A program made the translations under genes and the position numbers. Positions 11,341 to 23,300 of a DNA stretch of 64,000 nucleotides are shown one piece after another. The stretch is from Apoderus coryli. Its lineage: Eukaryota; Arthropoda; Insecta; Coleoptera; Attelabidae. Where the stretch lies: NCBI GenBank assembly GCA_911728435.2, contig OU452199.1:186001-250000 (forward strand), given 5' to 3'. The notes beneath the pieces were generated by a model. It made no database searches, was not told the origin of the DNA, and saw only the letters and a list, made by a program, of their open reading frames with translations. Within the stretch, counting starts at the first letter, position 1; each line of letters starts with the position of its first letter.

Positions 11341-14300
11341 GTAATTGATTTATTTTAATGTAACAAATAAAATCAAATTACTAAACTAAAAACGAGCTTT
11401 TGCTCCGTGCTTTTCTCTATATAGTAACTGGTCACAAGTAGAACTAGAATATTTATCGAATGCAGTACGGTAGCTTTGAAAGGTCCAGCTCATAAATAAC
11501 GGAAATAGCTGGACTGTGCGCCACGCTGCACCCATAAAACCTTTGCAAAGCAGAGGAGTGGACAAGAATTGCGATTGGATATTATGTTATGGGGATATTT
11601 GTGATATTACCGGATCTATATACAACATTGCGTATCTACAGTGTGACTTTAGTTGTTTACTAAACGTTCTGTTGTGCTTATTTAGAACGGTGCTTTGGAA
11701 AACAATATGTAAATAGAAACGGTTGGTAGTCGTCAGAAATCTCTTTTTATTCTGATTGGAAGCAACACGTCATAAATTAAAATTTCTAGAAAAAAAGACG
11801 CTCCAATATGCAGTGACTCGCCGCATCATACTTCATCTTTTGAAATGCACATTAAAGGCTAACTGTGAATCATGACCCACTGTTTATTATTTTAATTTTT
11901 CAATTATCCGAGATTTATAAAAAATAAAAGAGTTTTTGCATTTATAATTCGTCTAAACGTACCAGACTTCAACATACACTATTGGACAAAAGTAGAGCAA
12001 CAAAGTGCTGTTATTTCTTTGAACTTGAAAAACTATTTAAATATTATTGTAATCCCCAGTTAATTTTAATGAAATATTATCCCCAATATTAGTAATATTT
12101 CACAATATTTTGGCACACTTTAAACGAAATGCAGTTACAGAAATATTTATAATTATACAGATCGACGAAAGTAAAGCAACAAATTGTGTCAACAGTATTT
12201 TATTTTACATATTACGATTAAAAAAACATTAAACACATTTATTAATTAAAAGAGCTAGAAGTATTATGTTAATAATTAATAGAATATCCATTATTATCTA
12301 TTATTTGCCAGCAACGTCGCAGCATTGAAGCAATCAATTTTTGGGCAGTATTTTCGGAAAGGTTTTTCCAAACTCCATTGATTTTATTTACCAATGATGG
12401 TATATTTGGGAATACTTGTGTACGAATTCCACGCTCAACTTCTTCACATAGATTTTAAATAAAATAAAAGGTCTGAGGATATAGTGCCGCCCACTCCAAA
12501 ACCAGAACGTTATTTTCTTGAAACCACTTTTGAACAATTCGGAAGTGTTTTGGATCGTTATCCTATTAGAAAATAAAATGGCACGGCATTTCCCACTCTG
12601 CATAAGGCAACATTACATTTTGCATTAGATCTCTATAGACAAATCGATCCATGGTGTCATTAATGAAGTTTAAAGGACCCACCCCATTCCATGAGAAACA
12701 ACCCTATGGAAAACACTGCCTTTATCTGTGGGTGTAACGTATTTGGGATGAAACCTTGGATTGATTGGCCATCTTATATACTTAATTCTATCAGAATTGA
12801 AAATTTTATAACGCGCTTCATCGCTAAATAACACTTTTTCCCAATCGTTTACTGTCCAATTTAAATGTCCACGTGCAAATTCAAGCCTAGCCACTCCATT
12901 TCTTGCCGAAATAAGCGGCTTTTTCGCCGGGCGTCTACTGTCCATGGACTATCCTCAATTTCGGGAATTTCAGCAATTATTCTAGGTGCAGACATCTAAG
13001 GATCGTTTTGGGAAATTCTTTTAATGCGTCTGTCTGTCCTAGTTGTTGTTTTTCTCGAGCTTGCCGATTTCGGTATATTCTCCCCTTTCATTGTAACTTG
13101 AAATTATTTTGGATACGCTGTCTCTGAGTAAAAACAATTGGGCTTGTATTGTATCTTACAAGTGTGCAATCACTACTCTCTGTTTTAATTCTTTCGAAAT
13201 TGGAATACCTCTTGGCATGATTAATCCAGCACAGAAATATTAATGAAACATAAAATAAACTCAGCAAAAATATTTTAACCTCTACTGTCGCTAAAACCTT
13301 TCTTTTTTAGGCAAATCTTAAAATGTTGCTTTACTTTTGACGCATTACAATATTGTATTAAAAGTTTACGTCAATATCAGTTCATTTGTTTTGATTGTTG
13401 GAAAAAGCTGTTGCCGTCAATAATAGCAGACTACGTTGATATTTAAGACACGACGTATTTAAATACGCTATCATGCATTTAATATTATAAAATCGAGATT
13501 TGTCTAATTTTTCGAAAGTGTTGCTCTACTTTTGTCCAATAGTGTAGTTCCCACGCACCGCTGACAAGTCAACGAAACAGTCGTCTGTATTTAATATTTT
13601 AGAGCCAAATCCATAGTTTAATAATTCACAATTTACAAATTTTCAGCAGGTAAGTGGAGCTTGTAAACATTTTCTTGGAATAGGAAAGTCTAATTGCCCG
13701 GCTATGCATGCGAAAATTATATAACTCCAGATGTGTATAACTACTACTCTGCGCTGTTCTTCCTACTACTATTCTAGCCTATTAACAGCAGCAGCGTGTT
13801 ACCTACTTATTTCATCTGTAATAGCAATTACAGCTAAAAGTCATGATTAAAGGCTCCTCTTCGCTTTTTCTGAGAAACGAACTTGTGTCGAGAAGTTTTT
13901 AACTTTAATTTCCTTTCACCTCTTATTGCGGAGTTTTCTCTTTTTTTTTAACTATTGGAAGAAGTCTTGAAATACTTGAAACATTGCCACAATTTGAATC
14001 GATTTTTTATTTTATTCTCTTGCTTTTTTTTTTCTTTTTTATATTCAATTCAAATTTATAAAAAATAGGAGATTCTGTAACAAAGTTAGAATGAAAATTC
14101 TATACGCGAAATTGTCATGCTAACTGAGTTACAAGGCTGTAAAACAAAACAAGTTTTAAGCCAATGATAACGGAACATGTTTGGCAATTGTAATTATGTA
14201 AAAATTTATATACAGGGTGACGCAAAAAAAACGAAACAGAAGCTTGAATTGGTTGATTCGTTTAGAGTTACAACGATTTTCCTCCCAGAATGGTTTTATG

Positions 14301-17300
14301 CAAATTTGCATGTGTTTTATTCAGCTCGAAGTGGCTCATTTTCAGAGTTATTCCTTAGCATATGCATATACGAGGACCAATATTTATATTGCGGGTTTTT
14401 GCGCAGCATATGAATGTTTTCGGGCACCCCCTCACGAACTTCATCAGTGAGAGAACGACGACTCCAAATATAAACAATACGTGTTTCTAAAGCTCATATT
14501 ATTTTGCAAAAGCTTTTCATATTACCCTCGTATATGCATATCGATAGTATCAAACATAAGTTGTGGTGTCTGAGATAAGTTTTTCTTATTCTATTCAACA
14601 TAAAAAAGCTATTAGCAATAAAATCCGTCATCCCCTTCAGAGAAATCTCAGCTTTGTAAAATAGCAGAACCCAAATGATAGTAGATATAGACAAATAAAT
14701 TTCCCAGCTATACGATATGGATACAATAAGCTATATAGCTTAGCTATACCAGTGAATAATTTATGTACATGCAGAGAGATATATGTTGTCAGGCATGCCT
14801 GGATTAAGGGGGGCCTCGGCTAACGGGGCTGGAGTCCCGGGCCCCGCGGATCGTAATAGATTAATAATGTATTTCTTGTGCTATTGGTAATTTTTTATTA
14901 TTTTTAATTTTGAGAATGATCTCTCTTCTGAACCTACTGCAACACTAGGAGAATTCTGAAGGCTACTTTTGTTGTGTTTCTTTGTTCGGTCGGTACAGGG
15001 AGGTCCATAGTTGTTCCCCGTTAACTTCATTATTTTTAAATGATAAGCAAAATAAAAATAGTAGGCATACAAACAAATACAAACATTTTTTGTTGATCAT
15101 GTCAAAAAAAACTATACGTTTTAAGTACCCGGCATTTGCTGATTGGCCGTTTGCGGAGGCCCTGTGTGTTGTTCTCAAAAGTATTGGACATGCATTCTTT
15201 CCTTTACTGTTGTTTATGCGAATGCGACTGATCTTTATATAAGATAAAAGCAAAGCCACCCGTATGGAATTCAAATAAGAAAATACTGTAAAACTTTTCC
15301 AATTTCATGTATGCAAATAACAAATAACAAAAATATGTCGGCGATCCATCGTTTATTTAAATCGTTTGTTTTTGATTACTTTTATCGACACTTTGTACGA
15401 AAAAATGCCGAAATTTAACAATACCTAGCATGGAGATATACCCAGGTAAATAACCTTGATTTTTCCAGCTAGTGTTTCCTTTATCTCATTCCGAATCTGT
15501 TATTATTATTATTATTAGTCGTAAAACAGTAAACGGTCAAACCGATGAAACTGTTACTCAGTTCCTAATTTGAGGTTTTTGAAATATTGATGTCATCCTC
15601 ACTAATCTTCTATAGCGAGCAGTGGACCAACTGATCGCCATGGTCCTCCATGAAATTGTCCAGCCCGTTCTTAAAGCTGTCAACCGTTTACGCCATTATC
15701 ACCTCTTCAGGTAATGAATTCCATGCATATACAACTCTGTTTGTTATAAAATTCTTCCGAGGAAGTCTAGCACATCTCTCCTTGTCAAGTTTCTTACTAT
15801 TGCCACGCAGATTAGGATTTCTAGCTGGATGAAATACATCGAGATTCACCGAGTATCTTGTATGTTTGAATTAGATCGCCTCGTTGTTGTCGATCATAAA
15901 GACATGTCAAATTTAAAAGCCTCAATCGCTCCTCATATGGTATATGGCTAAGTGCATGAGGTAGCTTAGTGAATCTCCTCTCAACCCTTTCCAATGCCTC
16001 TATGTCCTTAATGAAGTAGGAGGACCAAACGCTGTTGGCATATTCCAATAATGGTCTGACATACGATTTATCTCTCTCTCTAGGTGCCATCTCCGCGACG
16101 AAGATTGGCGATCATCATGGCAATTCTTATTTTGGATGCAGCTGCTCTAAAAAGCTCTATCGAGAAACATCCAAACCACTCTCTCAAGTTTCTCAACCAG
16201 GATATCCTTCTTCTACCCACGCTTTTTGTACCTTGGATCCTTCCCTGCATTATCAATTGAAGTAAGGCGTATCTTGGTCCACGAGTCACATGGCCGAGAT
16301 ACTGCAGTTTCCTGCTTTTAATTGTTATTAACAACTCTCTTTTTATGTTTAGTCGCTCAAGTATTTCTAAGTTAGTTATCCGATCGACCCATGACACCTT
16401 CAGTACTCTTCTGTACACCCACATTTCAAAAGCTTCTTGTCTTTTGGTTATTTCTGCGTTCAGAGTCCATGCCTCGACGCCATAAAGCAGAGTGGCAAAA
16501 ACATAACATCTAACTAGTCTCAGTCTCAGTTTTAGGCTTAGACCTCTATTGCACAAAACTCTTTTCATGCTATTGAAATTGGACCTTCCTATCCTATTTC
16601 TATGCGTGCTTTTATTTCTTTCGTGTAATCGTTATTACAAGTAACTGTTGTTCCAAGATAAGTATACTTCTCTACCTGTTCGATGGGTTCACCTTTGACG
16701 ATTATCTGTTCGTTGTTAGTCTGGGCCTTCTTTGTTATTTTCATGTACTTTGTTTTGTTTACGTTGAGTGTAAGGCCGTATTCTTCGCTATATCGAACAA
16801 GTTTGTCCATGATTCTTTGTAGATCTTCCAGGTTTTCCGTTAAAATTACGGTATCATCAGCGTATCTTAGAACAACTATAGGCACTCCATTTGCTTTTAT
16901 TCCTGCACTGTCATTTTCCATTGCCCTTTTTAGAATCTCTTCAGAGTAGGCATTAAACAAAATAGGTGACAGAACACAACCTTGACGTACACCTTTCTTT
17001 ATTGAGATGGTGCCAGAATTTTGTTGATCTACTTTGACGATGGCATTTTAGTTGTAATAGAGATTTGAGATGATTTGCAGGTCTTGGTGGTCTAGGTTTT
17101 TACATTGTAATATTTCCATCAACTGGTCGTGGCGGACCCTGTCAAACGCCTTATTATAGTCGATGAAGCAGGCATATACGTCCTGATTAACATCTAGGCA
17201 TCGCTGCACTATTACGTTGAATGCGAATAGTGCTTCTCTTGTACCTAATCCTTTGCGAAAGCCAAACTGACTGTCACTTATATCCAGATCGAGTTTCTGG

Positions 17301-20300
17301 TGGATGCGGCTGAGTATAATTTTTAACAGTAGTTTCAAAGTGTGAGACATGAGGCTTATGGTACGGTGGTCACTGCACTCTTTTGCACCCGATTTTTTCG
17401 GTAAACATATGAAGACTGATGAGAACCATTCCTTTGGTAGTTTTCCAGACTCATAGACGCTGTTCAAGAGTCTCACCACGACATCCATATCTTGATCACT
17501 TATGATCTTAAGAATGTCGATAGGAATTCCGTCGGGACCAGGAGATTTACCGTTGCTCATGTTGTTTAGTGTGTGGGTGACTTCGTCCTTCGTGATTATA
17601 CGATACGATTTATACAATTGCAATATTAGAGAGTTTGATCTCGATTTGAAAGCTCTGTGTATCAGATACCACAGTTTATTAGCTTTCTTCACTGTGGCGG
17701 AAATATGGGCCTCCCACTTCAAATCCGCTCATGTTTGACGTGATGGTTCTTGTTAAGTCTGATATATATGCCAGAAAAAGCAATGGCCCCAGTACAGACC
17801 CCTGCGGGACACCACTCAAGACCGGCAATTTAGCGGATAATGCACCATTCGCTCTAACTTGGAAAAAAATTTTTGTAAGAAACATCTCAATCCACCTCAG
17901 GAGTGCCCCCCGCACGCCGTAATGCTCCAATTTCAGCAACAAACGAGCAAATGACACTCTGTCGAATGCTTTCTCAAAATCCAGATACAACACATCCGTA
18001 GGCTGATCAACATCATTATGGCTGGTCCATACATTGTAATTATGATCAAATTGAGCCATGGATTTATTTTAAAAACAAAAGATTTACCAAATTCTAATAA
18101 ATTAAAATTATAAATATTTATTGAAAACGCGCGCTATACACTCCATCTAGCGTTCAAACAGTATATGAACTGGAAACTTGCTATTGATCGATAATTAAAT
18201 CTTCCTCTTTTATTGATACATACGCATAGATACATGATGAAGTTTCTTATAGATACACAGTGGCCCAATGAAAACTAAAGCCTTTTCGAGTTCGAGTATG
18301 TCATCATTCGATGATGACCGGTATTGTTTCGGCTCGTTATTTTGATCCAAATGGTTTATTCAACTGCGGAAAGACTAATATCGATAATTGAAATTTATGA
18401 ACCAAATTTAGATACGTAATTAGACTTTTACACCTGTTACAAAACAGTGTGATCCCGCATTGAGACATACATACAGGGTGTCCTACGGTGGCAACCCATT
18501 AGATTATTTCAGAAACTACTTCGAATTGCATTTGGAAAATTTCAGTGTCTATATTGTCAAATATGCTGTACTCAAATAATATAATAACAACGGCAAAGCA
18601 CTTCCGGTTATACCGGAAGTTGATGGCAACTTTGTTATTTTAAATGGACCACTCTATATATTATTACATTTTTGGATTCTAAATAAGATTTCAGACATAT
18701 TTCATGTATCATGTCCTATACCTAACGTCAGTTGTTCTTGACTTATATCAAGATTTATATCAAAATTGACAGTTTAGGGCTCCATAAGAATTCCGGTTTT
18801 CCTTGTAAATCAGTATTTAATAATTATTTTGCAGGTATTTTCTTATCAGGTTGCATCTTCTTTTTCGAATTGACAAGACATTTCCTGTTTAGTTTATACA
18901 GGGTGATCAAAAAATTATATTGAAAACGGTTCAAGAAAAACAGTTGAAAGTCAATTTTTTCAAATGGAATGGGTATATTATTATTATTTTATCTTCCTTA
19001 GCATCAAAAAATAATGCAATTTTGTAATAGGTTATCATTTTCTAAAATGCATAGTTTTCGAAATATCGTAATTTTAAATTTTTTTGCAGCGCCTACCGTT
19101 GTCTTTCTGGAAGCTAGCTAATTAATTTAGTTAGCCATGAAATTATTGTCATTTTAACGTCAAACTAAACGTCAAATTAATAAAAATGAAATATACTTAT
19201 TGATATTATAAATTTATTATTAATTCATGGAGAATAAAATAAAGTGATTAATATCACTTGTACAGTATTTAACGAGAGAAACCCCCATTTGCTAACGATG
19301 ACTAGAGAAATTAGGAAGAATTTTGAGAAATCATTTAGACCAGGTTGGGAGGTATACAAATCAAGTATTACAACGAACTAAGACTAAAATTTAAAATAAT
19401 ACAGCAGAAATGAACAGAAGATTAAACTAAATAAATTTTCAACTAAAAAAGGTTAATTAACTAACGATAACAAAACTAATTTAATTGTTCGATATGACCC
19501 CCATTTAGTATTAAACACTTATTTACCCGTTCAATAAATTCACTCGTGACAGCTCGTGCAATTTGGACTCCAGGTAAGGCTTCGAATGAAGTTCGGATGC
19601 GTCCTACTAATTCTTCTTTTGAATTAATTGGGGTGGAATACACCTTTTGTTTAATTGCACCCCAAACATAAAAATCCAGCGGTGATAGATCTGGAGATAT
19701 CGCTGGCCAATCCCAAGGCCCTAAACGTCTGATCCATATATCTTCAAATATTTCATTAAGCTATTGTGTAATTCTATTTCCACAGTGAGGTGGTGCTCCA
19801 TCTAACTGGTACCAACAATTTCTTAATTCATTTAATGGTAGATCATCCAAAAAATGCGCCACAACATTTTGCAAAATATAAACATAACCTTCCGTATTTA
19901 AATTATGCTCGTAAATAAAATATTCAACATGTGTGTCTTTCACCATACAAAAAACGTTCACACTAAATTTATTTTGAAAATTTCGTTCCCGAATAGCGTG
20001 CGGATTCTCAGAAGCCCAAAAATGACTATTTTGTCTATTAAGGATTCCATCTCTCGAAAATTTCGACTCATCTGTCCAAATCACTTTTTGCAGAAACCCA
20101 GGATCTTCTTGCGTTCGTGTTAAAATGATTTCGCAGAACCGTACACGTCGTTCGGCATCACCTGCTTCCAGAGCACAAAGATATTTGAATTTAAATGGAT
20201 GTAAACCACTATTTTTTAATATTTTTTGGACAAAGGATTTTGAAATTCCTAGATCTTGTTCAGCAGCACGCACTGATGGTTCATAAATAACGACTGGTTG

Positions 20301-23300
20301 GATAGCAACAACTAATTTCATATTTAGTTTGACGTTTATGCTAATTCAGAGAAATGTCATTATTTTCATGGCTAACTAAATTAATTAGCTAGCTTCCAGA
20401 GAGACAACGGTAGGCGCGGCAGAAAAATTTAAAATGACGATATTTCGAAAACTATGCATTTTAGAAAATGATAACCTATTACAAAATTGCATTATTTTTT
20501 AATGCTCAGGAAAATAAAATAATAATAATATACCCATTCCATTTGAAAAAATTGACTTTCAACTGTTTTTCTTGAACCGTTTTCAATATAATTTTTTGAC
20601 CACCCTGTATAAACTAATTAGAAAATGTCTTGTCAATTCGAAAAGGAAGATCCCACCTGATAAGAAAATACCTGCAAAATAATTATTAAATACTGATTTA
20701 CAAGGAAAAAACGGAATTCTTATGGAGCCCTAAACTGTCAATTTTGACATAAATCTTGATATAAGTCAAAAACGACTGACGTTAGGTATAGGACATGATA
20801 CATGAAATATGTCTGAAATCTTATTTAGAATCCAAAAATGTAATAATATATAGGGTGTTCCATTTAAAATAACAAAGTTGCCATCAACTTCCGGTATAAC
20901 CGGAAGTGCTGTGCCGTTGCTATTATATTATTTGAGTAGAGCATATTTGACAATATAGACACTGAAATTTTCAAAATTCAATTCGAAGTAGTTTCTGAAA
21001 TAATCTAATGGGTTGCCACCGTAGGACACCCTGTATAGTGCTGTTCGTCAGTAATTAGATGAAGGGGATCAGTTGAGGTATAGTATGCCACTCTGATAGC
21101 GCTTATTGTAAAAATCCTTAAAAGTAACATTTGCTCAGACATCTATTCGCCAAAGCAATTCCCCGATCTACTGGATTCAGTTTACAGATGCATGAAATGT
21201 GACAACGATGGCCTCTATATCATAAGGGCGCGCTTTCTCCTCTCGAAGCTTTTGGGGTGTTGTTTTATCTGGATAGATATGCGCGCGCTTTGCATTTACT
21301 AGAAAATCGTATCGAAAATAATAATCCACAATAACTAGTAATCAAATCAAGATTTTAATAAAATTGTTTAAGTATATTTTGCAACAAAACAAATTGACTT
21401 AAAGTGCTAAAATTATTATTGGTGTTATAGAAAATAATATAAATTGGTGTAATTTTTGTAGAACTTGCTTTAAATGTTTTTTCGTGTATACCTTATACTT
21501 AACTAAATGTTCCTACTTATAAACTACTAAAGTAATTGTTGTGTAATTCAATGTGTCTTAAACTAATTCCATATTACAGTCTACGGGAATTGATCCAAAT
21601 AGAGTTTATATCAAAAAGCATTATAGGTAGTAAGAAACAATAAACAGTATCTACACATTTTAAAATATTTTTCTATAAAAAATGTTTACTGAACATTAAT
21701 TTGTATTACTCAATATGCCGGAGATAAGTAACAAATTCGAATTGAAGTTTTTCAAAAGAAATGCCAAAAAAGAAATTAGCAAAGCGGCTGTCGTTGAGGA
21801 GAGCAACAAAACTACATCAGCTACGACTGAAGTGGTGAAATCACCACCACCAAAAAGCCAGAACAATAAAAGTCCTGTGAATCGAGTTAAAATTGCTGCG
21901 CCCTATGCCTACGTCGAGGTAAAATTCATTTAATTTTGGTGTTGTTCCATTATTTAAGTTTCATTGATTTAAAAAACTATCTATTGATGCTTGGTAAGTT
22001 TGTTTGTGTGAAAATTGATTTCCGTCTACAAGATTTGTCCATGACATGAATTTGGCTTCAATTATCTAAACGCAATTAGGTCAAGTAGGTATAAAGTAGA
22101 TAGGTACCTATTTCAAAGTAAAGAATAGAGAATTATCCCTTTTTGACATACTTTTTATCGGTTTCCATACCGGTATCTTGCGCACACTTCAAGTAACGCA
22201 CGCTGGATAACTTAAAAAAATAACTCAAATTTATACGTATTACCTCATATACAGGGTGATTCATTATGGTTGCAACAAACGAAAACTGGAGATTCCTAAA
22301 AACAATTCAAGCATTTTTTGCCATTAAACCCATGTCCGCAAATGCTTCGTTATCGAGATACAGGGTGTCCAAATTTAGTGGTCAAATTAACTTTTTTGTT
22401 CATTTCTCAAAAACTAGCTAACCGGTTTCGACAAAATTTTACATGCATTTGAGGACAGATAACCTAAAATATTCTGTATTATTTTGGCTTTCATTAACTG
22501 TTCATTGGCGTAGATATAGTGGGCATTTTGATAAATTTTACACATAAATTAGTTAAACATAGCTTTGAAAAGCTTCATTATTTTAAATTATTACTTTTTT
22601 AAAAAGAGCAACTTATAAGCTACAAAAAAGTTAATTACGTCGATGTTGTGGTTTCTGTCATTTTTATGGAAACCGATAAATTGTAAGTTAATGGTAGATT
22701 TAAATCAAAATAACGTTTACCAGAAATCAAAATGAAAAATCAAAGTTGCCGTGGAAAACGATTTAATAATAACAAATTACTTAACAACAAATTTTAAGGC
22801 CTATCACTACAATTAAAAATTTAACAATAAAAAAACTAAACTCGATATTAAAATAAGAAAATTAATAACAACTGTTCAAACTGCCTAATAGCACGAGGGT
22901 TGTTTAAAGACTATACATGTTCATTATGGTTTGTATTTATACCATCTCTAGTACAAGTTGTTTCATCTGACCAGAGCACTTTCTCTAAAAATCTTTCATT
23001 TTCTTGATGCTTACGAAGAACCCAATTACAAAATAGTAGGCGCCTTTCACGGTATCCAGGATATAAAGCCTGGACATCTTGATGATGATAGAGATAGAGC
23101 CTGTGAAATGTAGCCGTCCATGTTTTGTGATATGGATGACGTCTATTAGAATAACTAATTTGGTATTCTCTGGCCGCTGCTCTTGCATTTGCATTACACA
23201 AACATATTCTTCAATTGAAAAACTCATTTTAATTTAGAAAAAAACATTCGCAATATTAAAAACAACTACGAAATAATAAAACAATTTTAACTAATTTAAA

